Shown here one piece after another: positions 42,655 through 50,324 of a stretch of 64,000 nucleotides of DNA. Position numbers and translations under genes: made by a program. The stretch covers positions 124,001-188,000 of IMG/VR virus record IMGVR_UViG_3300036939_000082; one strand, 5' to 3'. The notes below the pieces were generated by a model that saw nothing but the letters and a program-made list of their open reading frames with translations, was not told the DNA's origin and did not search any database. The DNA is from a virus. The first letter of the stretch is position 1; each line of letters begins with the position of its first letter.

Positions 42655-42963
42655 TTAAAATTTTAGCGGGCGATCGCGTCTAACAAATACAGCGCTTGAC
42701 GGGCGATCGCCATGTATTGCCACCGCCATCACCCCGTCCGATCCCCGACAACACCCGCAACACCCACAACATTCACAGTTCTTTGTCTTCGATTTCAAAT
42801 CCATTAATTGCTTGAGAACCTCTGGCGAGACACGTACCACAGAATTTGTACGCTTGCGATTTAAATTTTGATCTGCTGCAATTTTAATAAGTACCAAGTA
42901 CATCTCAATAATCTCCTCGTGAGACAAAGTTACAGGGTCTGACTCTTGAACTAAACTTGTCAT
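42655..42963 (-). CDS. Small Cys-cluster protein
   Basis: 102 residues from the ATG at 42963. Residues 1-60 are helical (SHEEIIEMYLVLIKIAADQ). Residues about 63-73 contain CECCGCCGCC, seven Cys in ten residues, then a Gly/Arg-rich tail partly encoded by two HIP1-type sites (AIHGDRPS). The cluster could bind zinc or copper, or be oxidised. No family recognised. Start lacks a clear Shine-Dalgarno. Confidence 0.5.
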   Translation of the reverse strand: MTSLVQESDPVTLSHEEIIEMYLVLIKIAADQNLNRKRTNSVVRVSPEVLKQLMDLKSKTKNCECCGCCGCCRGSDGVMAVAIHGDRPSSAVFVRRDRPLKF

Positions 42964-43008
42964 AAATAATCCCAAGTAATGATTTCATTTTTACTAATTT
43001 TAGCAAAA

Positions 43009-43137
43009 ATGAACCCGATCACCCGCAACTCCCATCCAAATCTACATAATGCCACCACAATCAAGTCGCAGCAAAGAATCACTGCGCCGGAACTGGCGGA
43101 ACTGCCATTGACATCACATCTTCAAAAAAAAGCATGA
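43009..43137 (+). pseudogene. 42-codon remnant upstream of higA
   Basis: Ends ITAPELAELPLTSHLQKKA. The last 15 codons and the DNA after it up to the higA start resemble the 41678-41851 ORF and its junction. Probably the rest of the gene paired with higA. Confidence 0.35.
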
Positions 43138-43289
43138 GTATATTGAAAAAGCCACAAGGAAACCACATGATTAATAAAAACGGGATACAAGCCTCGTCCT
43201 TTCCTTTTAGGAAGACTTTAGTTAAGAATTGTGGATAACCGAAAATATACTTTGTCAGAATGCTACGGTTAGGTAGGAGGGTAGAACAA

Positions 43290-44501
43290 ATGTTTCATTT
43301 AACCTACGAGTTCAAACTGAAACCAACGACAGCACAAACAGTTATACTTGAAGACTGGGTGGAACAGTGCCGTCGCGTCTATAATTACGCGCTAGCTGAA
43401 CGCAAACATTGGTTTCAATCTCGTAGCTGTCAGATTAACGCTTGCTCTATTCGTTCCGAATTCATCATTCCTGCTGAAACAAAACGACCAACCTATGCCA
43501 GTCAGTGCAAAAACCTAACAACTGCTAGGGCAAACATCCCTGAGTTGGGAGCGGTGCAGGTTCACGTTTTGCAGCAAACACTGCGAAGACTTGAAAAAGC
43601 TTTCGTCAGTATGTGGGAACAGAAGCACGGCTTTCCTCGTTTCAAGAAAACTGGCACAATGCGGTCTTTCGTTTTTCCTGAGCTGGGGGTTAACCCAGTT
43701 CGGAACGGGGCGGTAAAATTGCCCAAGATCGGCTTGGTCAAGTTTCACCAGTCGCGCCCTATTCCCGACGGTGCGATTATCAAGCAAGCGAGAATAGTCA
43801 AGAGAGCTAGTGGCTGGTACGTGATGCTAACCTTGCAATGGGACGTGTCAGTGCCGTCTGTCATGCCACACGGCGAAGCTCTTGGGATAGATGTCGGTCT
43901 AACAAACTTCATCGCAACCTCTAACGGTCTTTTAATCAAGCGCCAAAAGTTTTTCGTTGATGCCGAACGCAAGCTTAAATTGCTGCAAAAAAGGGTCAGT
44001 CGCAAAAAAACGGGTTCCAATAATCGACTGAAAGCTCAAAAAAAAGTTGCTAAGTTTCACGAGTACATTGCCAACTGTCGTAAAGATTGGCACTGGAAAT
44101 TGGCGCACCAACTATGCAAAGACGCGGGCATGATTTTTGTCGAAGACTTGAACCTCGTTGGCTTAGCTAAAGCGATGCTGGGAAAACATTGCTTGGACGC
44201 AGGTTGGGGTCAGTTTTTCACTATCTTAGGTCAAGCCTGTTTCAAGCATGGCGTGTACTTCCAAAAAGTAAGCGCCCACAAAACAAGTCAAATTTGTCCT
44301 AGTTGCGGAGTGGAAACTGGGAAAAAAGAATTGTCGGAGCGCGTACATTCGTGTTCTAGCTGTGGTTACACCACCGATAGGGATGTAGCAGCCGCGCAAG
44401 TAGTTCTAATTAGAGGACTTGCAGCCGTGGGACACACGGTGAAGATGCTTGGGGAGGGTAAATTCATTGGAATCCCTGCGAACCAAGAATCCTTATTCTA
44501 G
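43290..44501 (+). CDS. tnpB: TnpB RNA-guided nuclease (IS605 OrfB family)
   Basis: 403 residues from the ATG at 43290, 9 bases after GGAGG; an ATG 30 bases upstream lacks a site. N-terminal domain (FHLTYEFKLKPTTAQ, RRVYNYALAER). RuvC-like nuclease with Asp201 (GIDVGLTNF), Glu285 (IFVEDLNL) and Asp363/365 (TDRDVAAAQ); four-Cys zinc knuckle CPSCG…CSSCG at about 336-358. All catalytic residues are present, so it looks active. TnpB cuts DNA guided by an RNA from the right end of its element, favouring element retention. Confidence 0.92.
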   Translation: MFHLTYEFKLKPTTAQTVILEDWVEQCRRVYNYALAERKHWFQSRSCQINACSIRSEFIIPAETKRPTYASQCKNLTTARANIPELGAVQVHVLQQTLRRLEKAFVSMWEQKHGFPRFKKTGTMRSFVFPELGVNPVRNGAVKLPKIGLVKFHQSRPIPDGAIIKQARIVKRASGWYVMLTLQWDVSVPSVMPHGEALGIDVGLTNFIATSNGLLIKRQKFFVDAERKLKLLQKRVSRKKTGSNNRLKAQKKVAKFHEYIANCRKDWHWKLAHQLCKDAGMIFVEDLNLVGLAKAMLGKHCLDAGWGQFFTILGQACFKHGVYFQKVSAHKTSQICPSCGVETGKKELSERVHSCSSCGYTTDRDVAAAQVVLIRGLAAVGHTVKMLGEGKFIGIPANQESLF

Positions 44502-44665
44502 GAATCTCAAGAGCTTGGTTCTTGGTAAGGATTGTCAAATAAATGGTTGACATAGTTAGTTAATTGCAGCCGTAGGGCATACGGTCAAGAAGCTTTCTGA
44601 GGGTTAACTCAGTAGAGTCCCTGTGAAGAAAGAATCCCCACGCCTTCAGGTTGGGGGAGTGTCAA
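44419..44665 (+). ncRNA. Predicted omega-RNA region at the 3' end of element 1
   Basis: In this family the guide RNA overlaps the tnpB 3' end and the right-end hairpin. Here 44419-44493 (tnpB end) and 44563-44637 are diverged copies of each other, so the scaffold-like sequence exists twice before the right-end hairpin at 44640-44665. Confidence 0.4.
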
Positions 44666-45053
44666 AAGCCTCACTATTGATGAAATCAATTATAGTAAAT
44701 TGCTTGCAGAAATTGTTCCTAGGGCGATCGCCAGCAAGAGGAATACGATCGCCTCCTAGCTGTAGCGGAACGGTTAACGTTTGCTAAAAACCTCACTCCA
44801 GAAGAAAAAGTTTTGTACAAGCTGTTAATCACGCTGATTAAAGTTTACGAGACAAAAAAATATCCGATGGACAAATCCGAGCCTCATGAGATTTTGCAAC
44901 ACGTTATGGAGTCCAGCGGCACCCGTCAAGCGGATTTGGTAGGTATCGTAGGATCGAGCGGTGTGGTGTCTGAAGTTGTCAACGGGAAAAGAGCGATTAG
45001 CAAGGCACAAGCTAAGGCACTAGGCGATTATTTTAAAATTTCACCTAATTTGT

Positions 45054-45899
45054 TTATTTGATTGGCAAAGTTACATCTTTCCAAGCATCTCCTAGGGCGA
45101 TCGCCCCAATAAAACGCTGCGAAACTCCAAATAAACTAGCAATTTCTCTACGACTTTTTCCTTGAGCAAGCATCGTTTTAATTTGCAATACGTCATCTGA
45201 TTGAAGCTTTTTAACCTGAATAGAAGGCTCACAAAAACAGGTGATATCAATATTCACATTTCTCCAGGTATTTTCTCGTTCTATTTCTCCTATCGTATGC
45301 TGCGAAACTTCAAACAAATCAGCAATCTTTTTTTGGGTAATTCCGCCGTGAGCAAGCATCATCTTAATTAATACAACATCTCTATAGTTAAGCTTACTAC
45401 CAATACCTTTCCTATGTCTGCTATTTATACTTCCTATGTGTTTCCAATTTGTACCCGAATTGATTTTATCAATCGCAGAAATAGTTACATTAAATTGTTT
45501 CGCTATCTCTCTAAAACTAAGCCTATCTTCGCACAATAATTGTTTAATTTCTACAATCTGAGAGTCAGTAAGTTTAGAACTTGGAACTTGAGTTCCTTTC
45601 AACTGACGATCCTTTTTTACCTTGTCTGTATTGTTATCTGCGTAAGTCCCCAACCAGAGATGTTCGGGATTAATGCAAGAAGGATTGTCGCAAGTATGGC
45701 AGACACAAAGCTCCCCTGGTGATTCGTTTTTAAAAACCTCATAAACCACGCGAGCAAGTTGACGAATCTCCCCGTCAACCGTTATCTTGGGTCGCCCATC
45801 TTTTGGGTTAATATAATAATCTGTGAGCCAACAACCTTCTTTTGATATAACGTGTGACTCAATCCTCTGCTTTAGCGGTCGTTTTTTGTATTTCTTCAC
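45054..45899 (-). CDS. HNH endonuclease with three helix-turn-helix repeats
   Basis: 281 residues, GTG start at 45899. Residues about 40-95: HNH nuclease (ARVVYEVF, CHTCDNPSCINPEHLWLG) typical of phage and homing enzymes. Then three tandem copies of a 45-50 residue HTH module, each K-L…IK-x-(L/M)-L…IA-x-x-F-x-V…I…W-(K/R)-(H/N/D)-(I/V), at about 108-155, 167-215 and 232-278. The modules should read DNA as a string of recognition helices. Likely a free-standing homing-type endonuclease. It converges on higA with an 8-base overlap of their ends. Confidence 0.85.
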   Translation of the reverse strand: MKKYKKRPLKQRIESHVISKEGCWLTDYYINPKDGRPKITVDGEIRQLARVVYEVFKNESPGELCVCHTCDNPSCINPEHLWLGTYADNNTDKVKKDRQLKGTQVPSSKLTDSQIVEIKQLLCEDRLSFREIAKQFNVTISAIDKINSGTNWKHIGSINSRHRKGIGSKLNYRDVVLIKMMLAHGGITQKKIADLFEVSQHTIGEIERENTWRNVNIDITCFCEPSIQVKKLQSDDVLQIKTMLAQGKSRREIASLFGVSQRFIGAIALGDAWKDVTLPIK

Positions 45900-46210
45900 G
45901 AGATGAACTCGATATCAACGTACTTTTGTTTAATAATTATATCTCACCAAGGTAGTAACCGATCGCCCGCTCTACAATTTCAGCCTGTTCTGGGGTTAGC
46001 TCAATATTCATGCTTTAATGTCCAATAACTGTAGTTCTGATTTTAGCACATGGATATTGCAGGGCAGGCGATCGCCCAAAAAAAATCCGTTCGTTATCCT
46101 GCCTACAGCAAGTAGTTTTATTATAGTTAAACAAACAACGAGCGAAATAGAGCTAGAATGTGTTAGTAAAGTCTAAGAATACACATTAACAGCAATTTGG
46201 TGTTCTGTTT
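45900..46210. other. Gap with little coding signal
   Basis: The only frame with a natural look is minus 46011-45937, 24 codons (MNIELTPEQAEIVERAIGYY…), possibly the stump of an antitoxin-like gene; below what can be called. Two HIP1-type sites are present. No terminator or tRNA seen. Confidence 0.4.
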
Positions 46211-46780
46211 ATGTCTAAGCGCAAAAAGCAAGAATGGCTCAAGGAAACTCTAGAACTCAAAGAAGACCACAATTGGAAAGCAAAGCCTGGGACTCGAATT
46301 TTTGTAGCAGGAAGAGGTGCAGTCCGCTTTGATGTCCCAGAAGATTGGCACCTTGAACTGGATACTAATTCGTTCCGGTTTACGGATAAAAAACCGCCGG
46401 ATGATGATTGTCGTTTGGAGGTTTCGTTTAATTTGCTACCACCTGGTGACTGGGCAGATTTTCCGCTGGTGCCGCTATTACAGAAGGTACTTGAAGAAGA
46501 GACGCGGAATCCGATTGTTCCTAGGGAAATTATCCAATTGAAACGGCAAACTGCCCGCGTTGTTTGGACTGAATTTAAGTTTATTGACCCTCCAAAGCAG
46601 CGGGAAGCTTATTCACGAATTTGTATCGGACTGGGTTCTAACGTTCAGTGTTTAATTACTTTTGATTACTGGGTTGACGATGCTGAACGTTTGACTCCTG
46701 TATGGGATACAGTAATAGATTCTTTAATTTTGGGTTTGTTTATTAGCGACCCTCAAACTGGGTTCGCACGTCCAGACTAA
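46211..46780 (+). CDS. Conserved-looking hypothetical protein
   Basis: 189 residues, soluble. Residues 1-25 are a charged helix (KKQEWLKETLELKEDHNW), then a beta-rich globular domain (AVRFDVPEDWHLELDTNSFR, ICIGLGSNVQCLITFDYW, DTVIDSLILG). The style resembles small cyanobacterial proteins of unknown function with a PsbP/Mog1-like fold, but I cannot assign it. Its 3' end is overlapped by a small antisense frame at 46743-46850. Confidence 0.65.
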   Translation: MSKRKKQEWLKETLELKEDHNWKAKPGTRIFVAGRGAVRFDVPEDWHLELDTNSFRFTDKKPPDDDCRLEVSFNLLPPGDWADFPLVPLLQKVLEEETRNPIVPREIIQLKRQTARVVWTEFKFIDPPKQREAYSRICIGLGSNVQCLITFDYWVDDAERLTPVWDTVIDSLILGLFISDPQTGFARPD

Positions 46781-46850
46781 CCAAATCTTCTAGAAAACTT
46801 TCAGGAGCTAATACCCTCGCTTCTTCAGGTACAATATTATTCCAATCCAT
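46743..46850 (-). CDS. 35-codon minus-strand ORF (uncertain)
   Basis: MDWNNIVPEEARVLAPESF to FEGR, with GAGG 6 bases before the ATG and a palindrome at 46884 upstream. It overlaps the end of the 189-aa gene by 38 bases. Composition is protein-like, but no family is known. Confidence 0.3.
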   Translation of the reverse strand: MDWNNIVPEEARVLAPESFLEDLVSLDVRTQFEGR

Positions 46851-46883
46851 GAAAAACCTCACTTTCTAATATCGTTTAACTTT

Positions 46884-46919
46884 GCTTTTTGTTTCGGGCG
46901 ATCACCCGAAACAAAAAGC
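46884..46919. terminator. 15-bp perfect palindrome around a HIP1-like core
   Basis: GCTTTTTGTTTCGGG-CGATCA-CCCGAAACAAAAAGC. It can act as a terminator in either direction and begins a dispersed repeat also found at 48478. Confidence 0.6.
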
Positions 46920-46950
46920 AATACACATCAATATCGTTCTGCACCACGCC
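46914..46950. repeat. Dispersed repeat, copy 1
   Basis: AAAAAGCAATACACATCAAT and following bases match 48478-48513 with about five differences; both copies follow a GGGCGATC-x-CCCG palindrome. Confidence 0.6.
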
Positions 46951-47040
46951 AAATCAAGCTTGTTATCCTATGAGGATATTTTTTGAGAAACTTGATATAA
47001 TTGGGAAAACAACGCAGTTACAATAATTTTAAACAACAGC

Positions 47041-47196
47041 ATGAAAACTGGATATCGTCCTAACCCCTTGGAAAGATTAGCTTTCCGACAACAGCTAAGA
47101 AATGCAGAAATTTTAGGGATGTTGATAGGTGCATTTTTTCGTCTAGCCTTTTTTGGTCTTGCGGCATTCGCATTACTTAAATTTTTGTTGCGCTAA
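47041..47196 (+). CDS. 51-aa single-pass membrane protein
   Basis: MKTGYRPNPLERLAFRQQLR, then a hydrophobic helix from about residue 24 to 49 (LGMLIGAFFRLAFFGLAAFA). A charged amphipathic N-terminus followed by one membrane helix is the layout of small holin, toxin or regulator peptides; none can be assigned. Start context is AACAGCATG, and a terminator follows at 47355. Confidence 0.55.
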   Translation: MKTGYRPNPLERLAFRQQLRNAEILGMLIGAFFRLAFFGLAAFALLKFLLR

Positions 47197-47354
47197 AACA
47201 GAAGAATGCGGGCGATCGTGCTATCCTAGAACAAGAAATGAACAGACCGCAAAAAATAAATATATAGCCCGTTAGGGATGTTGTGATCGCCGGAGGCAAA
47301 AAAAATGAAGTAGAAAACAGATGTCCGGTGTTTTGATTGCTACAGACAGAAAGT

Positions 47355-47390
47355 AAAACCGTTCGATAGGAGTGTCGAACGGTTTTTTTG
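47355..47390 (+). terminator. Intrinsic terminator
   Basis: AAAACCGTTCGA/TCGAACGGTTTT with TTTTTTTG. It closes the 51-aa unit; 47197-47354 shows no gene. Confidence 0.85.
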
Positions 47391-47472
47391 TATCAACGAT
47401 CGCTTGTTTTACAATTTCAACTTGTTCGAGTAATTTGTGATATAGTTAGACAACATCTAACAACTAAAAACA

Positions 47473-47904
47473 ATGACAGACACCCCCGATCGTTATGTAC
47501 ACCCAAAAGAAATTCTTGAGACAGGAACGCCGGTTAAACACACGGTAAATGGTGCAGAAATGATGTGGGTAGTAGACTTCGATCTGCAAATCGCTACTCT
47601 TGGTCCTCGTCTAATGTACGAAAGGAAAGATTGGCTAGGCTTTGCTGCGCCTAATCGAGATTGGTTTCTTCAGTTCTTAAAAGCGCAGCAATCAAAAGCT
47701 ACAGAAGGAACTGAAAAGTCTTTACAAGCTTGGCTGAATGAGGGTGTTACTTTAGTTCCTGTATTTGACGACGCACCCCACACCTCTTTTTATGTAGGCT
47801 TTTATCTTGGAGACGTACCGTACAGTATTGGTTTAAGAAAGTTTGACCGAAAATCAGGTATTAGTGATTTCATAAACGAAATCGTTAAAATTAATGGGAG
47901 ATAG
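47473..47904 (+). CDS. Hypothetical protein
   Basis: 143 residues, soluble, mixed alpha/beta. TGTPVKHTVNGAEMMWVVDFD and FYVGFYLGDVPYSIGLRKFD suggest beta strands around one helix (SLQAWLNEGVTLV). No family recognised. Start context ACTAAAAACAATG. The region 47400-47472 supplies a GATATAG -10-like motif. Confidence 0.55.
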   Translation: MTDTPDRYVHPKEILETGTPVKHTVNGAEMMWVVDFDLQIATLGPRLMYERKDWLGFAAPNRDWFLQFLKAQQSKATEGTEKSLQAWLNEGVTLVPVFDDAPHTSFYVGFYLGDVPYSIGLRKFDRKSGISDFINEIVKINGR

Positions 47905-48081
47905 CTTGATTATTCAATAGGTAAATTTTGTTATGCAGGCGATCGGTTTGTCTTAAATTTGCTCAACTCACCGATCACCCACCGCTAAATCTTTCCGGAA
48001 TAGTGATACAATCTAAAAAGGTTGTGAATATCAACATTTGTCTCCTGACAAGTTCAGTTACATAAAACAAAAAACAAATAC

Positions 48082-48372
48082 ATGGACACTACCCCGTTTT
48101 TTGATCCCAAGAAAAATCCACCTCCCAAAAATGGAAGTTTTCTTCTTTTGTTGGTTAAAGCTGATAGGGACAACTGGTGTCCCACAGAAGATAGGGAAAT
48201 TTTTAGAACTATTGGTTTCAATGATTTCGATGAAAATGGGGAAAGCGATACTTGGCGCTGCGTTGGATGGGACTGGTGCATGGATGAGATAGTTGAAACT
48301 ACAGGCGAAATTCTTGGATGGCTCCCTATGCCTGATATTCCTAAGTATTTCCTTGAGCAAACTGACGATTAG
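48082..48372 (+). CDS. DUF551-like small phage protein
   Basis: 96 residues. Pattern PPPKNGSFLLLLVKADRDNW…WRCVGWDWCMD…GEILGWLPMPDIP: the terminal G-W-(L/M)-P-(M/L)-P is the hallmark of DUF551-type small phage proteins of unknown function. Overlapping frames on both strands are shadows. Closed by a terminator at 48402. Confidence 0.6.
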   Translation: MDTTPFFDPKKNPPPKNGSFLLLLVKADRDNWCPTEDREIFRTIGFNDFDENGESDTWRCVGWDWCMDEIVETTGEILGWLPMPDIPKYFLEQTDD

Positions 48373-48401
48373 TAAAAAGCTGCAGGAGATCTGTAAAATC
48401 T

Positions 48402-48440
48402 AAAAAAGCCCCTCAGCAATTAACTAACGGGCTTTTTTAG
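48402..48440 (+). terminator. Intrinsic terminator (degenerate relative of 38341)
   Basis: AAAAAAGCCC/GGGCTTTTTT with loop CTCAGCAATTAACTAAC. Confidence 0.8.
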
Positions 48441-48477
48441 TGTACTGTAGATTGCGGGCGATCGCCCGCACTATCAA

Positions 48478-48513
48478 AAAAGCAATGCACATCAATACCG
48501 TTTTACACTACTT
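48478..48513. repeat. Dispersed repeat, copy 2
   Basis: Matches 46914-46950; preceded by the palindrome CGGGCGATCGCCCG. It abuts the stop of the 43-aa gene. Confidence 0.6.
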
Positions 48514-48645
48514 TTAATCATCACCATCAAAAAACAAGAAATTGTTGTTGTCATCTTTTTTGTCATTCTTATCGCTGTCGTCACCAAAACACAAAACAAC
48601 AAAAACAACAAAAACTACTATGATTGCCACAATCTTGTAACTCAT
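48514..48645 (-). CDS. 43-aa membrane protein with acidic tail
   Basis: From the ATG at 48645: MSYK, a strongly hydrophobic helix (IVAIIVVFVVFVVLCFG), then a very acidic Asp/Lys/Asn tail ending in DGDD. Longer upstream frames lack the right composition. Small single-pass protein of unknown role. Confidence 0.45.
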   Translation of the reverse strand: MSYKIVAIIVVFVVFVVLCFGDDSDKNDKKDDNNNFLFFDGDD

Positions 48646-48754
48646 GATTTTACAATTATAGATTTGGTTGTATCGGACTGTAATTGACGATCGCTCGACT
48701 GGGGAAAATATAAGTCGGACGATCGCCAACAAAATCTTTAAAATACAAGTCCTA

Positions 48755-49108
48755 CTAACACATCATTCCAGAATAACCTGTTCCATCAGTTAAATCTGGT
48801 GCGTATGGTCTAAGTCTTTCATGTCGCAACTTGTGATAATCATCGTTTTGCCATACCAATCTACGTTCACCGTCTTCTACAAGGATTTGCCACTCCCAAC
48901 CCATCAGATTGCAGCCTTTTTCAGCAAAATAAAAGGACATATCACAAGGCAAACATTTTTTAGACTCATCTGTGATATATCTTAATGTCCAGCTTTTTGA
49001 ATTTTCTTTGTCAATCACTATCTCGCCTACCTTCAGTCCACGAGCAGTTAATCTGTCATGTATTGAATCAGGTATAACATAGTTCAATCCAGACCTAAGT
49101 AAGTTCAT
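48755..49108 (-). CDS. Hypothetical protein
   Basis: 117 residues from the ATG at 49108; a GTG and a TTG upstream in frame could extend it to 138, and no start has a clear ribosome site. Contains GLKVGEIVIDKENSKSWTLRYI and CLPCDMSFYFAEKGCNLMGWEW, with a CxxC pair but no matching second pair. Family not recognised. Confidence 0.5.
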   Translation of the reverse strand: MNLLRSGLNYVIPDSIHDRLTARGLKVGEIVIDKENSKSWTLRYITDESKKCLPCDMSFYFAEKGCNLMGWEWQILVEDGERRLVWQNDDYHKLRHERLRPYAPDLTDGTGYSGMMC

Positions 49109-49276
49109 TATTTTTGCAATTCTAGATTTGGTCACATTGACTTGTATTTGGAGATCGCCCCGCCATTTCAAATAGTTAAGTCAATCGCTCGCGCACAACC
49201 AATTATATACCATACAATATTAAATAATTAGATCGACTATAATAGATATCATCAAAATAGTCAAAGGTTAAACAAA

Positions 49277-49330
49277 ATGTCGAGTGAGCCAGATATTGTG
49301 TTGCGGACTGAAATTGCTGCAAAGTGGTAA
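49277..49330 (+). pseudogene. Fragment related to the 74-aa gene at 56782
   Basis: ATG to TAA encodes MSSEPDIVLRTEIAAKW; the intact protein at 56782-57006 has EEPKIRLRTEIAAKV. The similarity stops exactly where the tRNA-like sequence begins. Confidence 0.5.
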
Positions 49331-49360
49331 GCGCTGGTTCAAATCCGGCTCTTGCTGTTG
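49321..49360 (+). other. tRNA 3'-half-like sequence
   Basis: GCTGG-TTCAAAT-CCGGC is a perfect T-arm with the B-box GGTTCAAATCC. No complete tRNA can be folded from the 5' side. It may be a remnant or an attachment-site core, since phages often use tRNA 3' ends. Confidence 0.35.
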
Positions 49361-49487
49361 GAGGAGTCCAAGAACTCAAAAGTAGTGCGATCACGTCGCC
49401 TAGTTGCAAAAAGCGATCGGTAAATCTACAACTTTAGAAAGATAAACCCAGTCACAAGATCTGTAGCTTAGTTTATCGTTTTGAAGC

Positions 49488-49655
49488 AGATTCGTCAGAA
49501 CCGACTGGGAGGTTCACGAAATCCCCCAGAAACCCAAAGGCAAAAACCTGGATGTTCGCGGAAATATAGTCGAGTTCGATCGCCCACAAAAGAATTCCAG
49601 AAATCTGCGCCGCGAGGTCAAAGAGCGACGCCAAAAAAACCAAACCTATAACTAA
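49488..49655 (+). pseudogene. Internal fragment of the HTH replication-like gene
   Basis: RFVRTDWEVHEIPQKP, then NLDVRGNIVEFDRP and a stop; it matches residues about 86-142 of the gene at 50325 (RFVRTDWNVYEIPQKP) in the same orientation, about 1 kb away. No start codon. Confidence 0.75.
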
Positions 49656-49693
49656 TTGTAAAAATTTGCAACATAGTAGCCTAATCAATTAAG

Positions 49694-50047
49694 TTACCAA
49701 AACTGTGGTTTGTCGGTATAAACATCATCAGTTATTACAAGATAGTTTTTGCGGGTGATCTTACAAATAAATGGTTCAAAATGAATTAACCTATGTTTTT
49801 TGTTACCACAATCTCGACACAATTTGGCATCATAAGTGTTTGATATCTCCCAATGATTATCAGCCTTCATCCACCAATTAGCAGCTAAAGTCATACCCAC
49901 TTGACGTTGTAAGAAATATAATTCGCCATCATGTATCTGTCGCTCGCAGGCATGGCAATCATAAAAGCCAAATTCACACACAACCAATTGTGGTTTTTCG
50001 GCAAAGTGTTTGCAATTAGCATTTTCAAAAATTAAACGCATTTTCAT
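49694..50047 (-). CDS. Cys-rich hypothetical protein
   Basis: 117 residues from the ATG at 50047 (MKMRLIFENANCKHF). Two Cys pairs, CHAC near residue 32 and CRDC near 80, plus several His suggest a treble-clef or HNH-like zinc fold. The order C-x2-C…C-x2-C with LYFLQRQVGMTLAANWWMK between is close to small HNH/zinc-finger phage proteins, but the catalytic HNH triad is not evident. Function unknown. Confidence 0.55.
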   Translation of the reverse strand: MKMRLIFENANCKHFAEKPQLVVCEFGFYDCHACERQIHDGELYFLQRQVGMTLAANWWMKADNHWEISNTYDAKLCRDCGNKKHRLIHFEPFICKITRKNYLVITDDVYTDKPQFW

Positions 50048-50132
50048 TGTACCCACGTAGATCCCACTACTTCAACGCCCGATCGCCCGCCCAGTTTTAA
50101 ATCTTCCTGAGATCTATGATATCATCAAAAAC

Positions 50133-50167
50133 AAGAAGCCCCGCTACTCGAAATAGCGGGGCTTCTT
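50133..50167. terminator. 14-bp stem bidirectional terminator
   Basis: AAGAAGCCCCGCTA/TAGCGGGGCTTCTT, loop CTCGAAA. It separates the fragment-rich region from the replication-like gene; 50170-50324 shows no gene. Confidence 0.8.
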
Positions 50168-50324
50168 ACAAAAAATGCTTGTACGGGAAAGGTACTACAG
50201 CAGGATAAACAAAAACCGTAATTCGATTGTAGCACATTTTTTAAATGTCAAGCTAAATCGGAAAACCTGCAAGAAGTAGTGCCGATCGCGCCCAAGCAAG
50301 CAAACCCAACTTGCAGGTATCGAC

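Larger units (their letters stand above)
43173..44665 (+). mobile_element. TnpB-only IS200/IS605-group element, copy 1
   Basis: The left end near 43173 has AAAAACGGG and an imperfect hairpin around CGTCCTTTCC-TTTTAGGAAGAC. The right end has CCCCACGCC…GGGGGAGTGTCAA ending at 44665. No tnpA. Left and right termini match the second element (54015-55319) in style. Insertion splits higA. The exact left boundary is uncertain by a few bases. Confidence 0.7.
43167..45061 (+). pseudogene. higA: higA antitoxin gene split by the IS and frameshifted
   Basis: The original start is probably ATG 43167, 6 bases after AAGGA. The IS follows within two codons, and the reading continues at 44666 with LTIDEINYSKLLAEIVPRAIASKR, a family-typical N-terminus. 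Near 44735 the frame shifts (one G apparently lost in AGGAATACG) and continues EYDRLLAVAERLTFAKNLTPEE into the conserved HTH (RQADLVGIVGSSGVVSEVVN, KAQAKALGDYF) ending at 45061. A fragment of 82 codons from 44813 remains open. No higB toxin is recognisable. Certainly not expressed as a full antitoxin. Confidence 0.8.
49172..49693. other. Recombination graveyard without an intact gene
   Basis: It contains in order a TATAAT near 49235, a 17-codon copy of the start of another gene, a tRNA 3'-half-like sequence, and a 55-codon copy of part of the HTH replication-like gene (each listed separately). Frames on the minus strand here are antisense artefacts. Confidence 0.6.

Noticed and set aside
43260-44501. 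Cas12-type effector
   Set aside because: At 403 residues with TnpB domain order, IS ends and no CRISPR array, it is a transposon-encoded TnpB.
49286-49351. Full tRNA starting at GAGCC with a GGCTC end
   Set aside because: No D-arm or proper anticodon arm can be drawn, and the 5' part is better explained as a copy of the 74-aa gene.
49203-49409. 68-codon minus frame containing the RAGFEPALTTL peptide
   Set aside because: This peptide is the well-known artefact of translating tRNA sequence on the opposite strand; it supports the tRNA remnant instead.
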